NCBI RefSeq assembly: GCF_017592825.1
Contig: NZ_JAGFMD010000012.1
Location: forward strand, 1 to 64,000
Source of the DNA: Roseivirga sp. E12
Lineage (GTDB): Bacteria; Bacteroidota; Bacteroidia; Cytophagales; Cyclobacteriaceae
Reading direction: 5' to 3'
Length of the DNA stretch: 64,000 nucleotides
Shown piece by piece: positions 38,165 through 46,494 of the stretch; the stretch's first letter is position 1; each line of letters opens with the position of its first letter. The notes below the pieces were generated by a model. It was not told where the DNA came from and made no database searches. It worked only from the letters and a program-made list of their open reading frames with translations. The position numbers were made by a program, and so were the translations under genes.

Positions 38165-38722
38165 CTATAAATCTTCAGCCACAGTAAAGACAACCGTAAG
38201 GCTGTATATACCTGGTGCATAATTTATGCCTGGTGTGAGCTTATAACTCACGCGAAATTTATGGGTAAAGGGATCGGCTATCGGATCACCTGGGTCATTG
38301 GTACCTACACCGGTGCCAATGGAAATATCATTTGCGTTTGAGCCGATAAGATAGGTTGGAGTGGCAATGTCTTGAAGTGGAAAAAAGGCAGATTGCTGCG
38401 AGGTACGACCAGGGCTATCAGCACGTATCTCGAGAATACTTACCGGAATAGCGTTAGTACCCGCACTAGAGTAGGTCTCAATTAAGTCCCATTGGCCTAC
38501 AGTAAACGTTTCAGTACCTACATATAAGTCCCAGTCAACAGTTGTGTCTATGGTGAATTCTGTCGCATTACCCAGAACTACTCCACTCGTGTATTGGCGA
38601 ATAGTATTAAAGGTGAAGGACAGATCAGTTCCTTTGGTAATCTCCAGATTTAATGTCTGCGCGGAGATGCCAAATGAAACTGCTATATGCAAGACCGTTA
38701 ATAACATAATTGGTCGCAGCAT
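38165..38722 (-). CDS. secreted pilin-like protein 2 of the chaperone-usher-like locus
   Basis: Starting at 38722 the 185-residue product has a signal peptide (MLRPIMLLTVLHIAVSFGISAQ) and a beta-rich mature domain. It is a paralogue of the protein at 38850-39455: both have FxFxTIxQY, a WDLxV(G/N)xET block and the same ending, a Y-x-L-(T/S)-PG stretch, then a Gly-Tyr strand with alternating hydrophobic residues, then T-x-AEDL. That last strand resembles the C-terminal strand of chaperone-usher pilins. The longer frame to 38776 lengthens the signal region without need. A hairpin (38742-38771) separates it from its paralogue. Function by inference: minor fibre subunit or adhesin. Confidence 0.72.
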   Translation of the reverse strand: MLRPIMLLTVLHIAVSFGISAQTLNLEITKGTDLSFTFNTIRQYTSGVVLGNATEFTIDTTVDWDLYVGTETFTVGQWDLIETYSSAGTNAIPVSILEIRADSPGRTSQQSAFFPLQDIATPTYLIGSNANDISIGTGVGTNDPGDPIADPFTHKFRVSYKLTPGINYAPGIYSLTVVFTVAEDL

Positions 38723-38741
38723 GTTTAAAGTTATAAAAATA

Positions 38742-38771
38742 AAAAGAGGTAACAATAATGTTACCCCTTTT
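38742..38771 (-). terminator. hairpin between the two pilin-like genes
   Basis: Left arm 38742-38753 and right arm 38760-38771 pair over 11 of 12 positions (core GGTAAC/GTTACC) with a six-base loop. On the minus strand it is followed by CTTTTTATTTTT. It can stop most transcripts after the first pilin-like gene and let some continue into the second. Confidence 0.75.
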
Positions 38772-38849
38772 ACCAATCAACATAAATCGAACTAACTTAT
38801 TTACTACGTATTAGTAAAAGTTATTTTATTAAATATTCTATTCTAAATC

Positions 38850-39455
38850 TTAAAGATCTTCTGCCAAAGTATAGATAAGATTCATTCCGTAGTATCCGGC
38901 CTGATAAGTATCTAATCCAGGAGAAAGTCTGTAGTCAACTCTGAACTGGTGAGTGTTAGGAGAAGTCAGGTAAGTACCTGCTGCACCTGGAGTGTCACCC
39001 GCATCAACGATACCACCGTCACCAATAATAGCAAGGTTGTCAGTACCAGTTAGTGCAGTAAATCCACTACCAATTAAAGAGTTACCAGCAGCATCAATAG
39101 CTCTGATTCCAATAATACTTGAAGGAACAGAAGGGCTACCAGCTAAAGAGTAAGTAGTGAATTGTTCCCAAGTCGCTGTCTCAGCATTTACGTGTAAATC
39201 CCAAGGTACAGTAGACTCAACTCTCAATTCAGTTACGTTCGTCTTAGTAATACCATCCACATACTGAGGAATAGTACTGAAGATGAAATCCACGTTAGGA
39301 TCCGTCAATAAAGTCAAATCAAGAACACCTTGAAGCTCCAAAGAAACGTAAACGTTCTCGTTGTCTGTAGGAAGCTGAGCAAATGCGCTTGAGCTTAATG
39401 TGAAGGAAGCAACAGCAACTACTGCTAACATCCTAAGTTTAAATACATTTTTCAT
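38850..39455 (-). CDS. secreted pilin-like protein 1 of the chaperone-usher-like locus
   Basis: From 39455 the 201-residue product starts MKNVFKLRMLAVVAVASF and has a signal peptide ending SSSAFAQ. The mature part is rich in Thr, Val, Asn and Gly with predicted beta-strands and no cysteine. It ends LIYTLAEDL after a Gly-Tyr strand like those of chaperone-usher pilins. The longer frame to 39530 adds a poor N-terminus. It lies 154 bp after the PapD-like gene and ahead of the hairpin at 38742-38771, so it may be the abundant subunit. Paralogous to the product at 38165-38722. I do not recognise a named family with certainty. Confidence 0.75.
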   Translation of the reverse strand: MKNVFKLRMLAVVAVASFTLSSSAFAQLPTDNENVYVSLELQGVLDLTLLTDPNVDFIFSTIPQYVDGITKTNVTELRVESTVPWDLHVNAETATWEQFTTYSLAGSPSVPSSIIGIRAIDAAGNSLIGSGFTALTGTDNLAIIGDGGIVDAGDTPGAAGTYLTSPNTHQFRVDYRLSPGLDTYQAGYYGMNLIYTLAEDL

Positions 39456-39609
39456 AATAATAATGTTTAGGTTAAAAGTTTCGACATGTGAATATATGGA
39501 CTTATTTTCATATATAAAAACATTCAGCAAAAAAAACTGTTCTTTTTTTCTCTGACTGCCTTATAATCAAGTAAATAAGCTTCATTCGATCAATTGCCAT
39601 TTATTGTTA

Positions 39610-40446
39610 TTAATGTTGATTTCCTTTTTGTGGTACTAGTATTTCCATTTCTGCTGCCTCAACTTCTTCCCTATTACCATAGTCCATCACAGCCAGCACG
39701 GAGTAGCGCCCTGGTTTGATTCGGTCTGGAATAGAAAAGATGGTATTACGGATTCCCGCAGGTAGCATTGTAAATCCTTTTGTTGTTATTCGTTCTGTCT
39801 GCCCTGTACTCAGACTGGTCAATTCTATATATGAGTTACATCGCAAGAAGGTCTCTCCTGCATTCTTCATCTCAATTGTAAATAAGTCTTCGGTATAGTC
39901 GAGCGAAAGTATTTCTCCTTTTGACTCGGTAACCATTGGTGGTGTTTGGAATACATACACTCCAAATCGATAAGATTGATTTACTCTAACCGTTAAGGTC
40001 TCTCCATCCTTACCTTCTATTTCCGGAGGTGCCAACCTTACATAGGCAACCGCCCACCTCGCTAGCAATGCCGATGAATCTGCTGGTACATCCATAAGGA
40101 TAGTTACATCCTGAGATTCACCTGGACCTAATTGGAATACAGAAGGTGTCGCACTAAGCCAGTCAGCACAACTACGGCTGACTTCTCCTTTTGCCATAAA
40201 CTCACTCTTACCTTGAAGTGTGGCTTTAAAATCACCGAAGTTTATTTGAAACCCTTGCATTTCATTCGAACTGTTTGTAACAGTTATCCTTCCTCTAGCC
40301 GAAGCACCAGGAGCAACCTTGAAGTTAATTCGCGTAGGAGAAGTAGATATCTTTTGCCCGAAAGCATCTATACCTGTACTTAACATTACGAGTAGCATGA
40401 ACCCTAAACTTCTCACCACATTCAATAAAACATTAGACCTTGACAT
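39610..40446 (-). CDS. PapD-like periplasmic chaperone
   Basis: From 40446 the 278-residue product has a signal peptide (MLLVMLSTGIDAFGQ) and a PapD-type first Ig domain. SPTRINF aligns with the SxTRxxF start of PapD-type chaperones, with Arg39 in the place of the conserved Arg8. The block PSVFQLGPGESQDVTI followed by AVAYVRLAPPE mirrors the F1-G1 region. SYRFGVYVFQTPP puts Arg160 where Lys112 normally anchors the subunit C-terminus. The alignment is by eye. A second Ig-like domain follows. The longer frame to 40467 would overlap the upstream gene; 40446 leaves seven bases. Confidence 0.8.
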   Translation of the reverse strand: MSRSNVLLNVVRSLGFMLLVMLSTGIDAFGQKISTSPTRINFKVAPGASARGRITVTNSSNEMQGFQINFGDFKATLQGKSEFMAKGEVSRSCADWLSATPSVFQLGPGESQDVTILMDVPADSSALLARWAVAYVRLAPPEIEGKDGETLTVRVNQSYRFGVYVFQTPPMVTESKGEILSLDYTEDLFTIEMKNAGETFLRCNSYIELTSLSTGQTERITTKGFTMLPAGIRNTIFSIPDRIKPGRYSVLAVMDYGNREEVEAAEMEILVPQKGNQH

Positions 40447-40453
40447 ACTTGAA

Positions 40454-43396
40454 TTAATTATTATCAAACTTTTTAATATTTATTCTTCGATTCTTTTCTA
40501 TCAAATAGAATGTCAATTGATAATTGGCATTCGAGTTATTGATTTCCAAAGCGTAATTATCCTGAGCAAACTGCAATCTCTTGTCTATCCCTGCCCCACT
40601 AGCTCTGATACTATACTTTCCAAATGGAACGAAAATCCTGAATTCACCTGACGAATCTGTGAGCCCTGAATAAACCCTTTCATCTTCGCCAACTGCAGAG
40701 ATTCTAATCTCATCTAAGTCTACCTCTTCTACTAAAGCAGAGTACGTAGCCTTCTGTACAATTACTTTACCATTTATTTGCACTCCTCTAGTCAAAGGGA
40801 TAAAAACGGTTTCATCCTTTGCCAATACTAATGGTGTGTCATCAGGATTAAACCAACCCTCCGAATCTCCCAATACTTGCGACTCTATACTATAGCTTCC
40901 CATATTAAGGTTTTCGAATAGTGCAGAACCGGTCGCTCCGGTTATGGCTGATTTACCATTTACTTTTATTAATACATTCTGAACAAAGTCTTCACCGCTG
41001 TCTCTAATGCCATTTCCATCCAGATCCTTAAACACGGCTACCTTGATCTTGTAACTCTTCACTCCTGGTCTTCTAAACGCAAAGTCCTTTTTGACACCAA
41101 TCCTCAAGAAGAAATTAGACTGCTTGAAAGTGGTCAGAACACCATCTATACCTTGTTGCGCATTAAGGGAAGTCAATGGGCTCTCTCCCTGGTTAATCAT
41201 TAGCAACTCGGTTCCTAGTGTGAAGGTATATCCGCTCTTGGCATAGTAAGACAGATCTTGAGAAGCTGTAACCCTCCATCTAGCAAGTACAGATTCGTAA
41301 GACGAATTAAATCTTGGGCGAATAGAAAGGCCAATTTTCCTGAAATACATTGTGGCAAATGCAGAGATAAATACAGATTGAGGGTTCAATCCGTCATTCA
41401 CTATTCTGAAGTTATCCGTTATTGAGGCAGGCCCATAGTTATATCTTACTACGGCATTCAGGTTTTTATACTTCAAACGATTCTCCCATTGAGCCACCAA
41501 ATAAGGATCGATATCTTCGTGACCTGGAACTTTCGAGAACCCAGCAAAGAATTTTGAAAACAATCTAAAATCTCTGCGCTTCCCTCCAGAAGAATAACTC
41601 AAACCAGCACCTGAATTCTGAATACGCAAGCCTAGCAGCTGCTCATCAGAATATCTCGGAAATAATCTAACAGTCCCGTAATCTGTTCTCCATTCATACT
41701 GAAGTTCGTAGATGTTTCTCTTTCTTAAATCATTGTCAAACCTAAAGCCTCTAATAAAAGATATAGGTCTAGATTCATTAATTGCTGCTCTTAAGCTTAC
41801 CGAACGATTGCCCTTTAGGGTATACCTTAAATTGACATTACCTGACTTAGTACCGCGTTGAAGGGCTAAAAACGATCCTGAACTATAATTACCTGTCATC
41901 GCTACATTCAGCTTGCCTACGCGACCACCGTAACGTAATTCTGCTCCGTACCCTGAGACCTCGAAGACACTATCAGGATCGAAAGTATCCGTTTCATTAC
42001 TGATACCCGCTGCAATACCAATGTTGTGATACTTAGAAATTCTATGGTCAATTTTCAATCGGTAGAGGTCACCATCTTTGAAATTAAATTCATCTTTCCG
42101 GTTAACCATTTGAACCTCAATGTTTGAGTTCCTCTTTACTCTATAACCAAGACGTGCCCCATAGAACTGTAGGTTATTTGCTGATAACCTGCCACTTCGG
42201 TTAGAATTACCAACATATATAGCACCCACTTCAAATTTTCCTAGTCTGGCCTGAGCTTTAACACCCTCACCATTTAATAGGAGTCCCATATTCTCTCCTA
42301 TATTACCAGCAGCTACCAAAAGCTTAGGTGAAGCATATTGAATGAATCTATTAGATGGTAAGAAATCAGTACCAGAGATAACATTACTTGTTATGATGGA
42401 CTGATAGTTATATCGTACATGACGCTGTCTACCCAAGTCGGCCTCTCCTTTGAAGTCCAGGGTAAAATTGGTAAAGTTAGAAAGGAGGTTGTAGGAATTA
42501 AGCTCTACAGTGAGCGGAATGATTGAGCTTCCTTTGTCATTATCAAACTTGACTGACTCACTTAACTTGACAAAGTCTACCCTTCTACCTTTAACTTGTT
42601 TCTTGTTTTCTGGATTTGCAGCCTGAATCTGAAGTCTAAACAACCGCTTTTCATCCAGATTACTGTTTTGATCATCAGGTCGATCAGTAAAGAAGTATCC
42701 CTTTTCCTTTCGGTCTAACACCTTAACCTTTACAACAAAGGAAGTATCTATACCAACCGGAAGGGTAACTAAAGTAGTGTTGTCTCTGAATGCACTACCA
42801 TTCTCATCCAATACTTGGAGCTTGACATCAGGTGTAAAGGTTACACGTAGATCTTCAACGGCATTACCATTATTCTGTAACCTGACTCTAACGCTGGAAC
42901 TATCAGAATCATTAGGGAATACCACCTGACGATCACTTACAGAGAGCTTCCATGCCGAAATCTTCTTTATCTCAAGAGTCCAAGGGGTTGAGGCTAGTGC
43001 ATTACCAAACTCTGAATAGGCTGTAGCACTTATAAAGTAGTTTACATTCCCTGCCGTTTCCCTAGAAGGCACTAACCTTATAGGTATAAACATTGAATCC
43101 TTAGCAGCAACGGTATGAAGTTTATTAACATCATTAATCACTCTCCATCCCTGTGGGGATGCCAAGTCGACACTAAAACGAATGGGTTTGGAAGTATTAT
43201 TGACAGCTTTCACTACGTTGCTGACCACTTCATCATCAACAGACGCAGTCTCGCTCGACTTTAAAAAGTCGAGTCTAAAGCCAGTGTTGAGCACATTAGA
43301 TTGGGCGTTCACCTGTGAAATGGTGAGAAATCCAATTAATGCACCAATCACAGTCACGGAGAGAAATCTCCAGAGGCTGGGAAGACGCGTAGTCAA
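40454..43396 (-). CDS. large outer-membrane barrel, candidate usher, TTG start
   Basis: The 980-residue product starts at TTG 43396; the next upstream in-frame codon of use is blocked by a stop three codons back, and a signal peptide (VIGALIGFLTISQVNAQ) follows. Residues about 35-330 look like two or three Ig-like (NEW3-type) domains (WRVINDVNKLHTVAAKDSMF over two parts; RVRLQNNGNAVEDLRVTF). About 330-800 is a barrel-like region of alternating polar and aromatic strands. The C-terminal part has a calcium-type loop DLDGNGIRDSGEDFVQNV and two carboxypeptidase-regulatory-like domains. This is broadly the order of a usher (periplasmic domain, barrel, C-terminal domains) but without an obvious FimD N-terminal domain. 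Partners follow in the same operon. Confidence 0.72.
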   Translation of the reverse strand: MTTRLPSLWRFLSVTVIGALIGFLTISQVNAQSNVLNTGFRLDFLKSSETASVDDEVVSNVVKAVNNTSKPIRFSVDLASPQGWRVINDVNKLHTVAAKDSMFIPIRLVPSRETAGNVNYFISATAYSEFGNALASTPWTLEIKKISAWKLSVSDRQVVFPNDSDSSSVRVRLQNNGNAVEDLRVTFTPDVKLQVLDENGSAFRDNTTLVTLPVGIDTSFVVKVKVLDRKEKGYFFTDRPDDQNSNLDEKRLFRLQIQAANPENKKQVKGRRVDFVKLSESVKFDNDKGSSIIPLTVELNSYNLLSNFTNFTLDFKGEADLGRQRHVRYNYQSIITSNVISGTDFLPSNRFIQYASPKLLVAAGNIGENMGLLLNGEGVKAQARLGKFEVGAIYVGNSNRSGRLSANNLQFYGARLGYRVKRNSNIEVQMVNRKDEFNFKDGDLYRLKIDHRISKYHNIGIAAGISNETDTFDPDSVFEVSGYGAELRYGGRVGKLNVAMTGNYSSGSFLALQRGTKSGNVNLRYTLKGNRSVSLRAAINESRPISFIRGFRFDNDLRKRNIYELQYEWRTDYGTVRLFPRYSDEQLLGLRIQNSGAGLSYSSGGKRRDFRLFSKFFAGFSKVPGHEDIDPYLVAQWENRLKYKNLNAVVRYNYGPASITDNFRIVNDGLNPQSVFISAFATMYFRKIGLSIRPRFNSSYESVLARWRVTASQDLSYYAKSGYTFTLGTELLMINQGESPLTSLNAQQGIDGVLTTFKQSNFFLRIGVKKDFAFRRPGVKSYKIKVAVFKDLDGNGIRDSGEDFVQNVLIKVNGKSAITGATGSALFENLNMGSYSIESQVLGDSEGWFNPDDTPLVLAKDETVFIPLTRGVQINGKVIVQKATYSALVEEVDLDEIRISAVGEDERVYSGLTDSSGEFRIFVPFGKYSIRASGAGIDKRLQFAQDNYALEINNSNANYQLTFYLIEKNRRINIKKFDNN

Positions 43397-43706
43397 AATA
43401 AGTTAGTCCTTTGATGTTAGGTATTTCAAATATATGTAATAACTAACGATTTCACACAATTTGTAAACAGCTATTTCCGTTGCTCCAAGCACTTTTTCCA
43501 GACATTTGAGTCAAAAGCTTATGCAAGAGACAAAATTTTACATGTATAAAAAGATGAATCTTGATGCAATAATCGTTCTGCAAACTCTTGAAAGGACAAA
43601 ATATTAGTCTGTAATCAGGCTTCTGGCCAAACTTTTGACTTCTATGAGATACTTGAGAAATTAGCGGGCACTGCAAATGAAAAGAGCTCCTGATCAGGAG
43701 CTCTAG
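43397..43706. promoter_or_regulatory. intergenic region between the usher-like gene and tRNA-Leu(GAG)
   Basis: About 310 bp with no supported gene. On the minus strand it holds an AGGA about 13 bases before the TTG start, and a -7 box TATATTTG at 43427-43434. The nearest TTG is 22 bp upstream (43457-43459), wider than the usual 19. The tRNA terminator occupies 43681-43704. The 93-codon frame at 43452-43733 overlaps the tRNA and is rejected. Confidence 0.5.
43681..43704 (-). terminator. terminator of tRNA-Leu(GAG)
   Basis: A perfect 22-base palindrome (43683-43704, core GAGCTCCTGATCAGGAGCTC) lies just 3' of the tRNA and is followed on the minus strand by T residues. The T-run is short. Confidence 0.8.
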
Positions 43707-43790
43707 TGCGCACGAGAGGAGTCGAACCTCCACGCAAGTTAATGCACCACCCCCTCAAGGTGGCGTGTCTACCAATTCCACCACGTGCGC
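43707..43790 (-). tRNA. tRNA-Leu, anticodon GAG
   Basis: On the minus strand the acceptor arms GCGCACG and CGTGCGC pair fully, with A as discriminator (43707). The anticodon stem CCACC/GGTGG encloses TTGAGGG, giving GAG. Long variable arm and GTGGTGGAATTGGTAGACAC in the D-arm region make it class II tRNA-Leu. CCA is not encoded. Promoter and terminator are both clear. Confidence 0.96.
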
Positions 43791-43806
43791 ATGAAATTGA
43801 GGTTGG

Positions 43807-43836
43807 CAAAAGTAAAGAAGAATTGAGCTATTTCAA
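43807..43836 (-). promoter_or_regulatory. consensus promoter for tRNA-Leu(GAG)
   Basis: On the minus strand: TTG (43836-43834), exactly 19 bp, TACTTTTG (43814-43807). Full match to the Bacteroidota consensus, 16 bp upstream of the tRNA. Confidence 0.85.
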
Positions 43837-43916
43837 ATAACAAACACTCACCTTTAATCAATTCATCTTTGTTTAGGGTCAAACAGTTTTCTAGATTTAA
43901 ATTTTACGACACTCAA

Positions 43917-44600
43917 ATGAATAAACTCAACAAGACAACACTACTCGGAATCATTTTTGTCACCATCGGATTGGTCTTCGCGATGAGTAACTTCAATATT
44001 ATTCCGTGGCATGTAAGACGTTACATCTTCCAATGGGAGAATATACTCATGCTGATTGGCCTGTTCCTAATTTTGGCTGATGAAAACAAACGAGTGGGAG
44101 GAATACTTCTTGCTCTAGGCTTCATACTCGTAATCGATGATTGGTTCTACATAAATATATCTATCTGGGATCTATGGCCTCTAGTATTCATCATTGTTGG
44201 TATTACCATTATTAGAAGAAAAACACCAACCACTTCTGATATGAATTTGGGGAATGAAGAAGAAAAAGATTTGATTGACGATACGGCAATTTTCAGCGGA
44301 GGCGACAAAGTAATTACAAGCCGAAATTTTAGAGGGGGAAACCTCACTGCCATTTTTGGTGGATCGAACATTGACCTGACCACCTCAAAACTATCTTCTG
44401 ACTCAGCAAACATCGAGATATTCTATCTCTTTGGCGGATCCAAAATTAGAGTTCCTCAGGATTGGAATGTGGAACTGAAGGTGACTAGCATATTCGGAGC
44501 CATGACGGATAAGCGCGTATTAAAAGATAATGGTGAAAATACCGAAAAGCTTTACATCCGGGGATTGGTTGTCTTTGGAGGGGCAGAAATCAATAACTAA
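43917..44600 (+). CDS. LiaF-like membrane protein
   Basis: The 227-residue product has four membrane segments in the first 100 residues (TLLGIIFVTIGLVFAMSNF, NILMLIGLFLILADE, GGILLALGFILVIDDWF and WPLVFIIVGITIIRR) and a C-terminal LiaF/DUF2154-type beta-helix (GGNLTAIFGGSNIDL, FYLFGGSKIRVP, TSIFGAMTDK). In Firmicutes LiaF restrains the cell-envelope stress kinase LiaS; no such kinase is nearby here, so its role is open. The ATG at 43917 (MNKLNKTTLLG) is preferred to the frame start at 43869. It is 11 bp from the next gene, so probably co-transcribed. Confidence 0.82.
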   Translation: MNKLNKTTLLGIIFVTIGLVFAMSNFNIIPWHVRRYIFQWENILMLIGLFLILADENKRVGGILLALGFILVIDDWFYINISIWDLWPLVFIIVGITIIRRKTPTTSDMNLGNEEEKDLIDDTAIFSGGDKVITSRNFRGGNLTAIFGGSNIDLTTSKLSSDSANIEIFYLFGGSKIRVPQDWNVELKVTSIFGAMTDKRVLKDNGENTEKLYIRGLVVFGGAEINN

Positions 44601-44611
44601 TAGTACCTACC

Positions 44612-46297
44612 ATGAAGAAGTTCTTAGGCATCTTACTTTTGACTTTAGCATTTAATGCCGAAGCACAGGACAGAATCACCGGACGTAAGTTCGCGACTAG
44701 GTCAGAAGTCATTGCTCAACATGGCATGGCGGCTACCAGTCAGCCATTAGCTACACAAGTGGCATTAGATGTTCTTAAGAAAGGCGGTAATGCCATTGAT
44801 GCGGCAATTGCCGCCAATGCAGTACTTGGACTTGTAGAACCCACTGGAAATGGAATTGGCGGAGACCTCTTTGCTATAGTCTGGGATGCTCAGACACAAA
44901 AACTTCACGGACTAAATGCCTCTGGACGTTCCCCCTATAGTCTTACACTAGACTACTTTAAAAGTAACGGTTACGAAAAAATCCCTTCACATGGACCGCT
45001 CCCTGTCTCTGTTCCAGGTGCAGTAGACGGATGGTTTGAATTACATGGAAAGTTTGGCTCTATGGATATGCAGGAAATTTTGCAACCTGCCATCGACTAC
45101 GCTAATAATGGCTTTCCTGTCAGTGAACTGATCGCTTGGTACATGGAAAAGGGTGCCGATAACCTCAAAAGATTTCCAGGTTTCAAGGAAGTCTACATGC
45201 CCAATGGCAGCACTCCGAAAAAAGGCGAGGTCTTCAAAAACCCAGCTTTAGCAAACACTCTTAACAAAATTGCCAAAGGCGGTCGCGATGCATTTTATAA
45301 AGGAGCAGTTGCCAAGACCATTGCTGACTATATGGAACAGCTTGGTGGCTTCCTATCCGAAAAAGATCTAGCGGATCATACTTCTGAATGGGTAGAACCT
45401 GTATCAGTTAACTATCGCGGGTACGATGTTTGGGAGCTTCCCCCTAATGGCCAGGGAATTGCTGCCTTACAGCAACTCAAAATATTAGAGGGCTACGACC
45501 TGAAATCTATGGGTTTCGGTAGTGCCGAATACATTCACACTTTTACGGAAGCTAAAAAACTCGCTTTTGAAGATAGAGCCAAGTTCTATGCCGATATGGA
45601 CTTCTACAAGACCCCTATCGATTGGTTGATCTCAGAAGACTATGCAGTAGAGCGAAGAAAACTCATCAATCCTAACCAAGCAGCACGATCGGTTCCAGCT
45701 GGTCAATTAAAGGATGGCGACACCATCTATATGACTGTGGCTGATAAAGATGGAAATATGGTTTCCCTTATTCAAAGTAACTACAGAGGAATGGGCTCAG
45801 GAATGACACCTCCAGGCCTCGGTTTTATTCTACAAGATCGTGGAGAATTATTCTCTCTGGAAGAAGGACACGCGAATGTTTATGAGCCCCATAAAAGACC
45901 TTTCCATACAATCATTCCAGCCTTTATAACAAAAGACGGCAAACCATGGGTAAGCTTTGGCCTGATGGGTGGAGCAACGCAACCTCAAGGTCATACGCAA
46001 ATCGTGATTAACCTGATTGACTTCGGAATGAACTTACAGGAAGCAGGTGATGCTCCACGAATTCTACACACGGGATCTTCCCAGCCTACAGGAGAAGTCA
46101 TGACCAGTGGAGGAACCTTGCAACTAGAAAGCGGCATTGACTATGAAGTAATCCGAAAGCTAGTCTTGATGGGGCACAAGATGTCTTGGAATGTGGGCAG
46201 TTATGGCGGTTATCAAGCCATTATGTGGGACGATAAAAACAAGGTTTACTATGGTGCTTCAGAGTCTAGGAAAGATGGTCAGGCAGCTGGGTATTAA
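44612..46297 (+). CDS. ggt: gamma-glutamyltransferase, exported
   Basis: The enzyme hydrolyses or transfers the gamma-glutamyl group of glutathione and related compounds. Signal peptide (LLTLAFNAEAQ), then the large-subunit part with GGNAIDAAIAANAVLGLVEP and GIGGDLFA. Auto-processing threonine of the small subunit is probably Thr371 in DGDTIYMTVADKDGNMVSL. Late motifs are GGATQPQGHTQ and GGYQAIMWD. 561 residues is full length. An inverted-repeat remnant (46309-46332) lies just after the stop and may work as a terminator. Confidence 0.92.
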   Translation: MKKFLGILLLTLAFNAEAQDRITGRKFATRSEVIAQHGMAATSQPLATQVALDVLKKGGNAIDAAIAANAVLGLVEPTGNGIGGDLFAIVWDAQTQKLHGLNASGRSPYSLTLDYFKSNGYEKIPSHGPLPVSVPGAVDGWFELHGKFGSMDMQEILQPAIDYANNGFPVSELIAWYMEKGADNLKRFPGFKEVYMPNGSTPKKGEVFKNPALANTLNKIAKGGRDAFYKGAVAKTIADYMEQLGGFLSEKDLADHTSEWVEPVSVNYRGYDVWELPPNGQGIAALQQLKILEGYDLKSMGFGSAEYIHTFTEAKKLAFEDRAKFYADMDFYKTPIDWLISEDYAVERRKLINPNQAARSVPAGQLKDGDTIYMTVADKDGNMVSLIQSNYRGMGSGMTPPGLGFILQDRGELFSLEEGHANVYEPHKRPFHTIIPAFITKDGKPWVSFGLMGGATQPQGHTQIVINLIDFGMNLQEAGDAPRILHTGSSQPTGEVMTSGGTLQLESGIDYEVIRKLVLMGHKMSWNVGSYGGYQAIMWDDKNKVYYGASESRKDGQAAGY

Positions 46298-46308
46298 CTC
46301 AAAGATGC

Positions 46309-46332
46309 TAGTCTCCTAAAAGGGACTCTGAT
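46309..46332. repeat. degenerate copy of the REP-like palindrome (copy a)
   Basis: TAGTCTCCT...GGGACTCTGAT is a shortened, diverged version of the repeats at 46361, 53588, 53660, 53708 and 54328. Its arms AGTC/GACT are intact, the rest is eroded. Confidence 0.5.
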
Positions 46333-46360
46333 AAAAGGTTAATCAAAACTCATCCCTAAT

Positions 46361-46387
46361 TCAGAGTCCTCTGCGAGAGACTCTGAT
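46361..46387. repeat. REP-like palindrome, dispersed copy (copy b)
   Basis: TCAGAGTC (46361-46368) and GACTCTGA (46379-46386) are fully complementary arms, with CTCTGCGAGA between. It differs from the full-length copy at 54328 at only one or two central bases. It lies 7.3 kb from the RAYT gene, between ggt and the amidohydrolase, and is preceded by TT instead of AT. The flank contains GATTGAG, as do other copies. Confidence 0.85.
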
Positions 46388-46471
46388 AGCGGTTGATTGA
46401 GTTATCAGTATTTATGATTCAAACCCAATCAAATAAAAGGACTCCCAAATACTCTCCAAGATTACTATCTT

Positions 46472-46491
46472 GATTAGACTACAATCTAATC
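46472..46491. promoter_or_regulatory. inverted repeat before the amidohydrolase start
   Basis: GATTAGA (46472-46478) and TCTAATC (46485-46491) pair perfectly around CTACAA, ending three bases before the ATG at 46495. It could be an operator or an RNA hairpin limiting translation. Confidence 0.45.
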
Positions 46492-46494
46492 ATT

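Noticed and set aside
43452-43733. 93-codon minus-strand frame next to tRNA-Leu(GAG)
   Set aside because: Its first codons lie in the tRNA and its terminator, and the rest has no motif or promoter.
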